DNA from: CAWKDG01 sp963848355
GTDB taxonomy: Bacteria; Actinomycetota; Acidimicrobiia; Acidimicrobiales; UBA8190
Direction of reading: 5' to 3'
Assembly: GCA_963848355.1 (NCBI GenBank)
Contig: CAWKDG010000007.1
Coordinates: forward strand, 1 to 64,000
DNA: 64,000 nucleotides
This document shows positions 53,327 to 62,208 of this stretch, piece after piece. The notes below the pieces were generated by a model. That model saw only the letters and a list, made by a program, of their open reading frames with translations. It ran no database searches and was not told the origin of the DNA. Position 1 is the stretch's first letter, and each line of letters begins with the position of its first letter. The translations under genes and the position numbers were made by a program.

Positions 53327-53767
53327 TTGGCCGCCTTCGATATCGACGCCTTCCTGGCGCAACCTCTGACGGCGCGAGTGGCGACGAACGGTCCCACTGT
53401 TCGACCCACCTGGTACCTCTGGGAAGACCAGTCGTTCTGGATCCTCTCAGGCCCATGGGCCAAGCTCCTCGCCCGAGTGGGGGCGGACCCGATCCTTGCC
53501 ATCACTGTGGATCGCTGCGACATCTCCACGGGATTGGTCCGGCAGGTGATCGCCCGAGGACGTGCCGAGATCCTGCCCTTCGACGTGGCGCGAGGACACC
53601 GCAAACTCGCTCGCTACCTCGGTCCTGACGACGCTCTGTGGGACGCCCGCTTCCGTGCCTATCTCCACGACGATCCGACCGAGAGCGGGACGGTGTGGAT
53701 CCGGTTGCATCCCACGTCACTCCGGGCGATTGATCTGAGCTACCAGGTGTCGAGCGCTGATCACTGA
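53327..53767 (+). CDS. Pyridoxamine-5'-phosphate-oxidase-fold protein (FMN/F420 split barrel)
   Basis: A 146-aa split-barrel protein: FLAQPLTARVATNGPTVRPT, WYLWEDQSFWILSGPWAKLL, DPILAITVDRCDISTGLVRQ, VIARGRAEILPFD. The fold binds FMN, F420 or heme; members of this actinobacterial type are often F420-dependent reductases. The start appears to be TTG 53327 (LAAFDIDAFL). It is divergent from the aldolase and faces the LLM oxidoreductase convergently. Confidence 0.8.
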   Translation: MAAFDIDAFLAQPLTARVATNGPTVRPTWYLWEDQSFWILSGPWAKLLARVGADPILAITVDRCDISTGLVRQVIARGRAEILPFDVARGHRKLARYLGPDDALWDARFRAYLHDDPTESGTVWIRLHPTSLRAIDLSYQVSSADH

Positions 53768-53779
53768 GAGGGGAAGCGG

Positions 53780-54649
53780 TTAGGCGCCTTGATTGCCCCT
53801 GGGCAGTGCGGTGGCCTCAGCCAGGACGTCATCGGCGAAACGGCGCAGACCGTCGATGGTCTGGCGCCCACTGGACCATGGTCGGACCAGGGCACGCCCC
53901 ACCCCGGCGTCGGCGGCGCGCCGCAGCGCGTCCAGATCAGCGGGGACGCCCATGGTGATCTCCACCGTCCCGGGTCGCCCGGCCTCGGCGCGCAGCTCCG
54001 CCAGAAGAGCGACGGCGGCCGGGATCTGCTCGACGGTGTGGTTCATGGGGATCCACCCGTCGCCGACGAGGGCAGCGCGGCGCAGGGCAGCCGCCCCGTC
54101 GCCCCCGATGTGCATCGGGGGCCACGGAGACTGGAGCGGCTTGGGCTCGAACATGACGGGGCCGAAATCGAAGACCTGGCCGTGGTGCTCGATGACGGGC
54201 TCGCTCCACAATCGTTGGCAGACGGAGATGGCTTCGTCGACACGCCGCCCCCGGGTGGCGAAGTCGAGACCGACTGACTCCCATTCGGCTTCGAGCCAGC
54301 TGGCTCCGACCCCGAATTCGGCCCGGCCGCCGGACACGATGTCGAGCGTGGTGACAGCCCGGGCCACGACGAAGGGGTGCCGAAGGCCGATGTTGTAGAC
54401 ATGCGTCCCGAACCGGATCCGGTCTGTCCGTCCGGCCAGGTACGAGAGATAGGCGAAGGGCTCGAAGACGGGGACGTCGGAGGGGATCGGGGGATGGTCG
54501 GCGCCAGCGTAGGGACTGCCGTCGGCCGCCACCGGCAGAACGAGATGCTCGGGCATCCAGACCGACTCGTATCCGAGTACGTCGGCTTCGCAGGTGATCT
54601 CGGTCCACCTCTCGGGGCGGACGGTGCCGAGGGCGATGCCGATCTTCAT
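53780..54649 (-). CDS. LLM-class F420/flavin-dependent oxidoreductase
   Basis: A 289-aa luciferase-like barrel: MKIGIALGTVRPERWTEITC, YESVWMPEHLVLPVAADGSP, DRIRFGTHVYNIGLRHPFVV, TTLDIVSGGRAEFGVGASWL, PPMHIGGDGAAALRRAALVG, DGWIPMNHTVEQIPAAVALL. The GGR-GVGASWL block is characteristic of the F420-type subgroup, acting on an unknown organic substrate. ATG 54649. First of several oxidative genes in the right-hand cluster, and much better preserved than the LLM relic at 26.8 kb. Confidence 0.92.
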   Translation of the reverse strand: MKIGIALGTVRPERWTEITCEADVLGYESVWMPEHLVLPVAADGSPYAGADHPPIPSDVPVFEPFAYLSYLAGRTDRIRFGTHVYNIGLRHPFVVARAVTTLDIVSGGRAEFGVGASWLEAEWESVGLDFATRGRRVDEAISVCQRLWSEPVIEHHGQVFDFGPVMFEPKPLQSPWPPMHIGGDGAAALRRAALVGDGWIPMNHTVEQIPAAVALLAELRAEAGRPGTVEITMGVPADLDALRRAADAGVGRALVRPWSSGRQTIDGLRRFADDVLAEATALPRGNQGA

Positions 54650-54741
54650 CGCTCCGGCCCGTCGAGTCGTCTCAAGGTCATGGGCGCCGAGCGTACCGTT
54701 ACCGCCGACCCGGACGGCACGCCCGCCCGGACGCCCCGTCG

Positions 54742-55170
54742 TCAGGAGCCGGCGACGGGTCCGAGAAGGTCACAGAGCGGGCCGAGCAACGCCTTCACGA
54801 ATCCCTCGTCGCAGTACAGCCGTTCACCGACGAGGAGCCCGAGCTCCTGGTCGACGGGCATCATCGACACGACGTGGTAGGCCGCCACCTGGTCGACGTC
54901 CTGGTGTACGCCGATCACGTACTCCTGGACCGCCGCCACTTCGTTGGACCACTCGTTGAGTAGCTCGTAGCTCGCCACCAGCGGCACGAACCTCGGGTAC
55001 TGGTGGCGATAGAAGTGCTCGATGTTCGCCCACCCCGACAGTGATCGGGCCAGAGGGTAGAACTCGTACCGGGGCTCCGGGACGAGTGTGGCGAGCACCC
55101 GGTCCACCTCGAACCCGGCCTCGGCGGCGGCGTGTTCGTGGCACAGGGCCAGCACGAGGTGACGATCCAT
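54742..55170 (-). CDS. SnoaL/NTF2-like small protein
   Basis: A 142-aa protein: MDRHLVLALCHEHAAAEAGF, RVLATLVPEPRYEFYPLARS, IEHFYRHQYPRFVPLVASYE, VAAVQEYVIGVHQDVDQVAA, GERLYCDEGFVKALLG. The pattern fits the NTF2-like fold of polyketide cyclases and isomerases, without a decisive motif. GGAGGT precedes ATG 55170; the frame is open further upstream, but the extension has no family character. It follows the quinone-oxidoreductase gene by 40 bases, so they form an operon. Confidence 0.75.
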   Translation of the reverse strand: MDRHLVLALCHEHAAAEAGFEVDRVLATLVPEPRYEFYPLARSLSGWANIEHFYRHQYPRFVPLVASYELLNEWSNEVAAVQEYVIGVHQDVDQVAAYHVVSMMPVDQELGLLVGERLYCDEGFVKALLGPLCDLLGPVAGS

Positions 55171-55210
55171 GGGCGACGACCTCCGATCGGCCCGGTGCAC
55201 CGGATGGTAC

Positions 55211-56284
55211 TCAGTCGACCTCGATGGACCCGGCGTGGCTCCCGGAGCCGACCTCGACGACCGTCCGTCCCACCGATCGACGCTGCTCGTGCTCGTCGAG
55301 GGCCCGACCGGCACCTTCCATGGTCACCCGCCGGCCGACGAACGGCCGGATCTTCCCCGCGGCGGCCAGCCGCAGCAGATCGGCGTGGACCTCGTCGGCG
55401 ACGTCCCTCCCGAATGGATTGAAGCCGAACCGACGCATGCCCGGGTCGACCGACTCGACCCAGGCCAGCATCACGCCGACGATGTCGATGTTCCCGATAC
55501 AGGCCATCCGGAGTGGTCGTCCGGTCATGCCGTTGTCGTCGTCGTCGGCGAATCCCACCGCCAGGTACCGGCCACCGCGCGCCGTGCACTGCCATGAGCG
55601 CGCCACGAAATCGCCGCCGGCCAGGTCATAGACGACATCGGCGCCGACGTCAGCGGTCGCCGCCAGGACGCCTTCGACAAAGTCCTCAGTGGCGTGGTCG
55701 ATGACGACATCGGCTCCGAGTGAGGCACACAGTGCCCTCTTCTCCGGACCACCGGCGACGGCGATGACCCGGGCGCCCACGGCCTTGCCCAGCTGGATGC
55801 CGGCGGTGCCCAGGCCACTGGCGGCCGAGTGCACCACCACAGTCTCACCGGCTTGGAGCCGTCCCCTTCGGAACAGGGCGAGATGGGAGGCCTGAAAGGT
55901 CAAGACGAAAGCGGTGGCCTCGGCGTCGTCGAAGCTCTCGGGAGCGTCGAAGACCGAGACGGCGTCGGCCAGTGCGTACTCGGCGATACCGCCGAGCGCC
56001 GTCTTGGTGATGGCCACCACCCGCTTGCCCAACCACGACTCTGCGCCCGACCCCGCCTTGTCGACCACCCCGCAGACGTCCATTCCCAACGTGAACGGCG
56101 GGGGAGTCGGCACCGAGACCAGCTTTCCCCGGCAGCGGTCGATGTCGTTGAAATTCAGAGAGGCAGCTCCCACCCTCACGCGCACCTCGCCCGGTCCCGG
56201 TTCGGGACGTTCGATGGTGCGGACGGCCAGGACCTCTCCCGGTTGACCGTGGCTCGTCACCTGCAGGGCTTTCATGGCCGTCAC
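55211..56284 (-). CDS. MDR-type zinc-less alcohol dehydrogenase / NADPH:quinone oxidoreductase
   Basis: A 357-aa medium-chain reductase: MKALQVTSHGQPGEVLAVRT, ASLNFNDIDRCRGKL, PFTLGMDVCGVVDKAGSGAE, the NADPH loop VVHSAASGLGTAGIQLGKAV, DVVYDLAGGDFVARSWQCTA. The second zinc-binding cysteine set is absent, so it is the quinone-oxidoreductase branch. GTG 56284 has AAGGGGGA before it; ATG 56275 three codons later is nearly as likely. It leads the operon with the NTF2-like gene. Confidence 0.9.
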   Translation of the reverse strand: MTAMKALQVTSHGQPGEVLAVRTIERPEPGPGEVRVRVGAASLNFNDIDRCRGKLVSVPTPPPFTLGMDVCGVVDKAGSGAESWLGKRVVAITKTALGGIAEYALADAVSVFDAPESFDDAEATAFVLTFQASHLALFRRGRLQAGETVVVHSAASGLGTAGIQLGKAVGARVIAVAGGPEKRALCASLGADVVIDHATEDFVEGVLAATADVGADVVYDLAGGDFVARSWQCTARGGRYLAVGFADDDDNGMTGRPLRMACIGNIDIVGVMLAWVESVDPGMRRFGFNPFGRDVADEVHADLLRLAAAGKIRPFVGRRVTMEGAGRALDEHEQRRSVGRTVVEVGSGSHAGSIEVD

Positions 56285-56399
56285 GTGCCGTCCCCCTTGC
56301 GTCGTCACATCCGTCTTATGGTAGTCACACGCCTACTCTGCGTAGGTTAAGGTCGGACGCCCGGTTCGACCATCGGGGCCACAGAGCCGAGAGGCGCAG

Positions 56400-56684
56400 G
56401 TGCACGAGGAAGAAATCCAGGCTGCTGACGTGGTCCGCACCACGGAAGATTCCACGGCTCCCACTCTCCCCGTGGGCGCGGACATCTGCGTCCGCAGTCG
56501 GTACCTGGGGCAGTGGAGCAGCGGATTCGAGGTGGCGGCCGTCTTGGACGACGGCTGCCGCATTCGGCGGCTCTCGGACGGTCACGCTTTCCCCGACGTG
56601 TTCCCGTTCGAGGACGTTCGTGCGGAGCGGCGCCACCAACCCACCCGCGGGATCGGGTCGTCGTACCTCGACCGCCGGGATTGA
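56400..56684 (+). CDS. Small conserved-looking protein of unknown function
   Basis: A 94-aa GTG-initiated protein with a compact beta-like centre: LPVGADICVRSRYLGQWSSG, FEVAAVLDDGCRIRRLSDGH, FPDVFPFEDVRAERR. The 'G..V.VR....W..GFEV..V...G..IRR.SDG...P.VFP...VR' layout looks like a small Tudor/SH3-like fold, a type I have seen in actinobacterial genomes without assigned function. Convergent with the desaturase gene, 20 bases away. Confidence 0.6.
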   Translation: MHEEEIQAADVVRTTEDSTAPTLPVGADICVRSRYLGQWSSGFEVAAVLDDGCRIRRLSDGHAFPDVFPFEDVRAERRHQPTRGIGSSYLDRRD

Positions 56685-56704
56685 CGGCGCCGGGCCCTGC
56701 GGGT

Positions 56705-57607
56705 CTAGCGCGTCGACACCTCGACGAGTGTCCCGGATCGGGGCCGCTTCATGCGGGAGGCCGCCCGCCCCAGCCGCGTGATGAACTGCAGCAGGCGACG
56801 GCGAGCCGCCTCGGCCGACGCTGTGAGACCCTGCCGGCCGGCGACGTCCCAGTGACCGAGCACGACCGGGCGGAGGATGGCGTCATGGTGCACGCTCAGG
56901 TCGTAGATCCCCGCGGCGGCAATGGCCCGGGCGTGCTCGCTGAAGTCCGGTATGCCGGTACCGGGCATCTCGAACGACAGCACCTGCCGCTTGATGGCCT
57001 CGATCATCCCCGAAGGATCGATGTCCAGTGCCGCCGACACCAGGTCCCGATAGAAGAGGTAGTGGAGGTTCTCGTCTGCGGCCACCCGCTTCATGACGGC
57101 GTAGCCCTCGCCGTCGGGGAGCGCCTTGCCCGTGTTGTAGTGGGCGATCCTGGTGGCCAGCTCCTGGAGGGCGAGATAGGCGAAGGCGTCGGCGATGCTC
57201 GTGGGTTGCGGCGACACGCCGCCGGTGACTTGCGTCATCCGGGCCCGCTCGAGAGTCACGGGGTCGACGTAGCCGCTCATGATCAGGTAGTCGCGCAGGA
57301 CGATCGAGTGCCGGCCCTCCTCGGCCGTCCACCGGCGGGTCCAGTATCCCCAGGCACCGTCCCGGCCGAAGAGATTGTCGATCGAGGCGAAGTAGTACGG
57401 CAGGTTGTCCTCGGTCAGTACGTTGACGAACAAGGCGCTGGCCACTCCGTCGGGCAGGTCACCGGCCGCCCCCGTGGTCGCTGGTGTCGGGACCGGTCGC
57501 CATTCGACCAGGTCGTGGGGAAACCACTCCTTGGCCATGCCCAGATGGCGGTCGACCAGACGCTCTGCGGTTGGCTGGAGCTCGGCGAGCATCGTCGCGT
57601 CATCCAT
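56705..57607 (-). CDS. Acyl-ACP desaturase-like diiron protein
   Basis: A 300-aa member of the stearoyl-ACP desaturase (DesA) family. The iron ligands are all visible: Glu66 (LTEDNLPYY), Glu97 and His100 (TAEEGRHS), Glu149 (LALQELATRIAH), and Glu179 with His182 (AADENLHYLFY). It would introduce a double bond into an acyl-carrier substrate using O2 and reduced ferredoxin. ATG 57607 is preceded by GAGAGG. The arginine-rich C-terminus is unusual but minor. Confidence 0.92.
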   Translation of the reverse strand: MDDATMLAELQPTAERLVDRHLGMAKEWFPHDLVEWRPVPTPATTGAAGDLPDGVASALFVNVLTEDNLPYYFASIDNLFGRDGAWGYWTRRWTAEEGRHSIVLRDYLIMSGYVDPVTLERARMTQVTGGVSPQPTSIADAFAYLALQELATRIAHYNTGKALPDGEGYAVMKRVAADENLHYLFYRDLVSAALDIDPSGMIEAIKRQVLSFEMPGTGIPDFSEHARAIAAAGIYDLSVHHDAILRPVVLGHWDVAGRQGLTASAEAARRRLLQFITRLGRAASRMKRPRSGTLVEVSTR

Positions 57608-57919
57608 GTTTCGACCCCTCTCCGCCCCCGGTTGTCACCGTCCGCATGACCTGCATGCACCCGTGCCGTAGTTGGCGCCCGGTGGAGCGAGACGGTCGCT
57701 CCCAGCACGATATCGCAGCCTCCAGCGGGATCGTGTAAACGAGGCGTTAAAAGAGCCATCATCACGCCAGCTCGATCCTTCGTTGGCGCCCCGCCGACAC
57801 GGGGAGTGGCCGCATCGGTGGCTCGTGTGCTCCGGGCCTCCGGGCCCGGGCAACGGTTATGGTGAGCTGATAGGGCCTTGTGAGCACCAACGGCATGGGC
57901 GCCGAGCCCGATCGACCGG
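57608..57919. other. Divergent intergenic region
   Basis: About 310 bases between the desaturase and the following plus-strand gene. It holds both promoters; no gene or obvious operator seen. Confidence 0.4.
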
Positions 57920-58525
57920 GTGATGTCGGCGCGCCATGGTGGAGCGGTGAACCAAAGCGTTCGGCGCGTGACGGCTGCCCTCGTCGCGCTCATTCTCCTG
58001 GCGTTGGTGGCCTGCGATCTGTGGATCGGCGAGTTCCGGCTCTGGTGGGATCGACATTCGCTGACGTGCTCCGTCATTTCCAATCTTCTCGTCCTGGCCG
58101 TGGCCGCGCTGATCGTCGATGACGTCGTCGCCCGTCGGCAGCGCCGCCAGCGAGCGGTCTCGGTGGCTGTCCAGGGATTGATCGTCTACGCCCAGGCTCG
58201 TCGATCGTATGACGCGATCAGGGCCGTTGATCCGGCCTCACCCGGTGCCGCCGCTGACGAATTGCGCACCTTGGCCAGCATGCTGTTGACAGCGTCGCCC
58301 AGCCTGTTCGACGATCCTGTCGCCCGGCGATTTCTGGAGCAGGTCGAGCGGTTCTCCGTGTCGATGTTGCGAACTGTCCATACCGCGCCGGGCGCTCCCG
58401 CGAAGGGCGACGGCCATGACCGGCTGGCATCGGAGATGTCGGAGTTGCACGCGGCGGTCGATCCGCTGTTGGCCAGGATCCCCGTCAAGGATCGAGCCCT
58501 GCTCGAGGGGACATCCCCCTCGTGA
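57920..58525 (+). CDS. Small membrane protein of unknown function
   Basis: A 201-aa protein with two N-terminal membrane helices (ALVALILLALVACDLWIG and VISNLLVLAVAALIVDDVVA) and a soluble helical C-terminal domain (RAVSVAVQGLIVYAQARRSY, DELRTLASMLLTASPSLFDD). No known domain is visible. The start is uncertain: GTG 57920, ATG 57923 or GTG 57947 are all in frame; none has a perfect ribosome site. It ends 39 bases before the Rieske oxygenase start and may be cotranscribed. Confidence 0.65.
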   Translation: MMSARHGGAVNQSVRRVTAALVALILLALVACDLWIGEFRLWWDRHSLTCSVISNLLVLAVAALIVDDVVARRQRRQRAVSVAVQGLIVYAQARRSYDAIRAVDPASPGAAADELRTLASMLLTASPSLFDDPVARRFLEQVERFSVSMLRTVHTAPGAPAKGDGHDRLASEMSELHAAVDPLLARIPVKDRALLEGTSPS

Positions 58526-58564
58526 CGCTGGACGGGGCAGGGAGCCGCTAATAGGATTGACTGT

Positions 58565-59758
58565 ATGGTCATTCAATCTGCTTCCGACCGGGCCCCCCTC
58601 GACCCCGCCGCCCTGGAGGCCTCGTTGCGACCGTTCGGACGGAGCCGCATGCTGCCGCGCCCCGCCTATGTCGACCCCGACGTCTTTGCCTGGGAGCAGC
58701 GCCATTTCTTCGACGGTGGGTGGATGTGCGTCGGTCGCAGTGAGGATCTGGCCTCCGTCGGGGACCAGCGGGCCGAGTCCCTGGGCCACGCCGGGGTGCT
58801 TCTCACCCGGGCCCCTGACGGGGTCCTGCGGGCGTTCGCCAATGTCTGCAGCCACCGCGGCCACGAGCTCTTGCCCTGCGGCGTCTCGGCCCACCATGGC
58901 CGGGTGATCTGCCCGTACCACTCGTGGTCGTACACGTTGGAGGGAGACGTCTGGACCGCCCCCGGTTTCAACGAGCTGGCCGACTTCGATCCGTCGGAGC
59001 ACGGGCTCACCGAGCTCCCGGCGGTCGAATGGCACGGGTTGGTCTTCGTCGACGGATCGGGACAGGCGCCGCCGCTGCGCCAATCGCTCGGCACCCTCGA
59101 GGACATCGTGGCGCCCTACGAGCCGGAGCGCCTCCGCGTGGGCGGAAGCCACGAGTACGTGGTGGCCGCCAACTGGAAGATCCTGACGGAGAACTACCAC
59201 GAGTGTTACCACTGCGGAATGATCCATCCCGAGTTCTGCGAGGTCAGCCCACCGAAGAGTGGTGACAATTATCACCTCGAAGGAGCTTGGGTGGGGGGCA
59301 CCATGGACCTCCGCGAGGGAATGGACACGATGTCGCTGGACGGGAGAAGTGGTGGAGTCATGCTGCGAGGCCTCGATGAGCAGGCCCTGCGCACGGTGAT
59401 CTATGTGAACATTTTCCCCAATATCCTCATCAGTCTCCACCCTGACTACGTGATGACCCATCGCCTGACTCCCCTGGCCGTGGACTCCACCCGGATCGAG
59501 TGCACCTGGGCGTTCGCCCCCGAGGCACTGGAGATGCCCGACTTCGATCCCTCCTACGCCATGAACCTCTGGGACATCACCAACCAACAGGATTGGAATG
59601 CGTGCGCCTCGGTGCAGAGGGGCCTCTCGTCGGTGCACGCACGGCCCGGGCCGATGGCCGGAGCCGAGGACGCCGTGTACCAATTCGTGACCATGGTGGC
59701 CCGGGGCTACCAGGGTCATCCCGTGCGCAATACCGGTACCCCGGTATCGGCCAGCTGA
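58565..59758 (+). CDS. Rieske non-heme iron oxygenase, alpha subunit (ring-hydroxylating type)
   Basis: A 397-aa oxygenase. The Rieske [2Fe-2S] cluster is bound by Cys95-x-His97 (NVCSHRGHELL) and Cys116-x2-His119 (ICPYHSWSYTL). The catalytic domain holds ENYHECYHCGMIHPEF with iron ligands His216 and His221, and a C-terminal Asp in ITNQQDWNA. Such enzymes hydroxylate aromatics or demethylate quaternary amines with electrons from a reductase; no reductase gene is visible nearby. The carnitine/stachydrine-like neighbourhood (flavoprotein, cupin) makes an N-demethylase role possible. Confidence 0.92.
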   Translation: MVIQSASDRAPLDPAALEASLRPFGRSRMLPRPAYVDPDVFAWEQRHFFDGGWMCVGRSEDLASVGDQRAESLGHAGVLLTRAPDGVLRAFANVCSHRGHELLPCGVSAHHGRVICPYHSWSYTLEGDVWTAPGFNELADFDPSEHGLTELPAVEWHGLVFVDGSGQAPPLRQSLGTLEDIVAPYEPERLRVGGSHEYVVAANWKILTENYHECYHCGMIHPEFCEVSPPKSGDNYHLEGAWVGGTMDLREGMDTMSLDGRSGGVMLRGLDEQALRTVIYVNIFPNILISLHPDYVMTHRLTPLAVDSTRIECTWAFAPEALEMPDFDPSYAMNLWDITNQQDWNACASVQRGLSSVHARPGPMAGAEDAVYQFVTMVARGYQGHPVRNTGTPVSAS

Positions 59759-59766
59759 AATCGGCG

Positions 59767-60933
59767 TCAGACGAACATTCCCGGACCGCGCTTCACCATC
59801 TGGTCGGCGATGATGGCCCTCTGGACCTCGCTCGTACCTTCCCAGATACGCTCCACCCGGAGTTCCCGGAAGAAGCGCTCGGCCACATTCTCACGCATGT
59901 AGCCCCGGCCGCCGAAGATCTGGACGCAACGATCGGCGACACGTCCGGCCATCTCCGAGGCGTAGAGCTTCGCCATCGAGCACTGGGTGTGTTGTGTCTT
60001 CAGATCGACGCCGGCATCGATGCCTCTGGCTGTCTCGTACACGAGCGACCGGGCGGCGAAGAGCTCGGTCAAGCTGTCGGCCAGCATGGCCTGGACTGCT
60101 CCGAACCCGGCGATCGCTTGTCCGTTGACGATCCGTTCCTTGGCGAATGCGGTCGTGTCCTCGATCAGCCGTTCCGCCCCACCCAGACACCGTGACGCCA
60201 CCATGATGCGCTCGAATCGGAACCATTCGTAGGCAAAGGTCATGCCGTCGCCCTCGCGACCCACCATCTGGGAGGTGGGTACCCGGACCGATTCGAAGGC
60301 CACGATGGGATGGTGATGGCTGACGGTGTGGGTATACGCAGGGGTGCGCACCACGCGGACGCCCTCGGTCGGCAGGTCCACGATGAACATGGCGTGTTCC
60401 CCGGCGTGTGCTCCGCTGACCAGCTTGGCCTGGAAGAAGGCGTACGAGCTCGAGTTGTACGAGGTCACGTGCCACTTGACACCGTCGAGGATGTACTCCT
60501 CGTTGTCGCGGCGAGCGGTGGCGACGATGGCATCGACGTCTGACCCCGCCCCCTCCTCGGTGATGGCGTAACACTCCTCCTTTTCGGCGCGGATGGCCGG
60601 CAGCACGTAGCGCTCGATCTGATCGGGTGTCGCCACCGGTGGGAGCCAGGACGGCGGAGTGCCGAGAACCCAACCCAGAGCGTTGGTGGCCCGACCACCC
60701 TGCTCCTGGACGAGAACCTGTTGGAGCATCGAATAGCCCCCTCCCCCGAGCTCCTTGGGCATGTTGGTGGCGTGGAGACCGAGGGCGAGAGCTCGGGCCC
60801 GGACGTCCGCCTCCGTCCCACGCGACAGCTCGCCGTTGTTGCTCTCGGCCTCCTCCTCGAAGGGGATGAGTGTGTCGACGAATGAGCGGGCGCGCGCCTG
60901 GACCTCGAGGTCGGCGGGCGTGAGGTTGTACAT
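59767..60933 (-). CDS. Acyl-CoA dehydrogenase
   Basis: A 388-aa FAD enzyme of the ACAD family: MYNLTPADLEVQARARSFVD, ECYAITEEGAGSDVDAIVAT (FAD/substrate loop), YILDGVKWHVTSYNSSSYAF, RVPTSQMVGREGDGMTFAYE, RCVQIFGGRGYMRENVAERF with the usual RDLR-like ending (FRELRVERIWEGTSEVQRAI). It introduces an alpha-beta double bond into acyl-CoAs. AGAGGAGG precedes ATG 60933. The palindrome next to its promoter suggests control by a repressor shared with the divergent flavoprotein gene. Confidence 0.94.
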   Translation of the reverse strand: MYNLTPADLEVQARARSFVDTLIPFEEEAESNNGELSRGTEADVRARALALGLHATNMPKELGGGGYSMLQQVLVQEQGGRATNALGWVLGTPPSWLPPVATPDQIERYVLPAIRAEKEECYAITEEGAGSDVDAIVATARRDNEEYILDGVKWHVTSYNSSSYAFFQAKLVSGAHAGEHAMFIVDLPTEGVRVVRTPAYTHTVSHHHPIVAFESVRVPTSQMVGREGDGMTFAYEWFRFERIMVASRCLGGAERLIEDTTAFAKERIVNGQAIAGFGAVQAMLADSLTELFAARSLVYETARGIDAGVDLKTQHTQCSMAKLYASEMAGRVADRCVQIFGGRGYMRENVAERFFRELRVERIWEGTSEVQRAIIADQMVKRGPGMFV

Positions 60934-60957
60934 GGGGAGGGGCCTCCTCTGACCTTG

Positions 60958-60971
60958 ACTGAAGGTTCAGT
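60958..60971. promoter_or_regulatory. Perfect 14-bp palindrome, candidate TetR-type operator
   Basis: ACTGAA-GG-TTCAGT has perfect 6-bp arms around a 2-bp centre. It lies between the divergent starts of the acyl-CoA dehydrogenase (60933) and the flavoprotein (GTG 60991). Size and placement resemble operators of TetR-family regulators of acyl-CoA metabolism. The regulator itself is not in view. Confidence 0.6.
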
Positions 60972-60990
60972 TTATGCGAGGGTCGGGTCC

Positions 60991-62208
60991 GTGGAAAGCG
61001 GTCGGGTCTTGGGAGGTTCCACCGCCGACGCACTGGTGGTGGGCGGCGGGACCGTGGGTGCCTGGTGTGCGTACTTCCTCCGCCGCAGTGGCGTCGGCCG
61101 CGTGGTTCTCGTCGAAGGGTCGACCCTGGGGCAGGGCGCCAGCAGCCGAGCGGCCGGCATCGTGCGCAGCCAAGGGGGCACGCCGACGGCGGTCCGCCTC
61201 GCCGAATGGAGCCGAGCTTTCTATCTCGCCCAACGAGACGAGATGGGAATCGATTCGGGCTTCGTCCGTCAGGGTTATTTTCTCCCCGCTTTCACCGACG
61301 CCGACGTGGAGACGGCGCGCCAACGGATGGCCATGCAGGAGAGCCTCGGCCTGTCCGTTCGTTGGGTGGACACCGACGAGGCCGACAGTCTCAATCCCAC
61401 CATGCGGGCCGGATCGACCAGGGGTGGGACGTTCTGCCACGAGGACGGCTACATACACCCGCCGCGCAATGTGCTCGCCTACACGCTGGCCCTGGCCGTG
61501 TCCGGCGTGGAGGTCTTCGAGAACGTCACCTTTGACGCACTGGTGACGGCGCACGGTCGGGCGGTCGGCGTCGACACGAGTGCCGGTCGTGTGACGACGC
61601 CAATGGTGGTGTTGACCGGTGGGCCCCAGCTGGCCGCCGTGGGGCGCCGGGCCGGGTGTGCCATCCCCGCTGGTGGTGTGCGTCATCAGGTCGCCGTCAG
61701 CGAGCCGCATCCAGCATTCGATCCTGCCCGAGTCCCGATGGTGTTCGACGTGGCCGCCGGGCTGTATTGGCGTCCCGAGGAAGGCGGACTGCTCTACGGC
61801 ATGAGCAATCCGGACGAGGTGCCCGGCGAGGCCAGGGAGATCGACTGGACCTATCTGGACAAGATGCGGGCCCGACTGGCCGATCTGGTCCCCGTGACCC
61901 GGTCTCTGGGTGTCCAAAGGGTCTGGGCTGCCACCATCGACTACACGCCGGACCATCTTCCGATCCTCGGCCCTGTCCTCGACGGCCAGGGACCCGTCGG
62001 GGGTACCACGATCGCCTCCGCCGGTGGCCACGGGATGATGTGGGGTCCCGGTGTGGCCCGCGCCGCCGCCGACCTGGCCCTCACCGGGTCGAGCCCGGTG
62101 GTCGACACGGGACCGCTCGGCCTCGACCGCTTCGACGACGACGGACGCAGTCGGCTCGAACCTGATCCCGTCGCTCTTCCGTTCCCGGAAAGGACATCAA
62201 TCACATGA
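60991..62208 (+). CDS. DAO-family FAD-dependent oxidoreductase (amine/sarcosine-oxidase type)
   Basis: A 405-aa flavoenzyme: FAD motif DALVVGGGTVGAWCAYFLRR, LGQGASSRAAGIVRSQGGTP, YFLPAFTDADVETARQRMAM, FCHEDGYIHPPRNVLAYTLA and a closing DYTPDHLPILGPVLDGQGPV, GGTTIASAGGHGMMWGPGVA. This is the D-amino-acid/sarcosine oxidase fold acting on secondary or tertiary amines. I chose GTG 60991; a TTG at 60955 would make the palindrome part of the coding region. Its stop overlaps the cupin start (ATGA). Confidence 0.9.
   Translation: MESGRVLGGSTADALVVGGGTVGAWCAYFLRRSGVGRVVLVEGSTLGQGASSRAAGIVRSQGGTPTAVRLAEWSRAFYLAQRDEMGIDSGFVRQGYFLPAFTDADVETARQRMAMQESLGLSVRWVDTDEADSLNPTMRAGSTRGGTFCHEDGYIHPPRNVLAYTLALAVSGVEVFENVTFDALVTAHGRAVGVDTSAGRVTTPMVVLTGGPQLAAVGRRAGCAIPAGGVRHQVAVSEPHPAFDPARVPMVFDVAAGLYWRPEEGGLLYGMSNPDEVPGEAREIDWTYLDKMRARLADLVPVTRSLGVQRVWAATIDYTPDHLPILGPVLDGQGPVGGTTIASAGGHGMMWGPGVARAAADLALTGSSPVVDTGPLGLDRFDDDGRSRLEPDPVALPFPERTSIT

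Noticed and set aside
56513..57649. Plus-strand 378-aa ORF over the desaturase
   Set aside because: The minus strand encodes a diiron desaturase with all ligands; the plus frame is its shadow.
58238..59719. Minus-strand 493-aa ORF opposite the Rieske oxygenase
   Set aside because: No family features, and the plus strand has complete Rieske and iron motifs.
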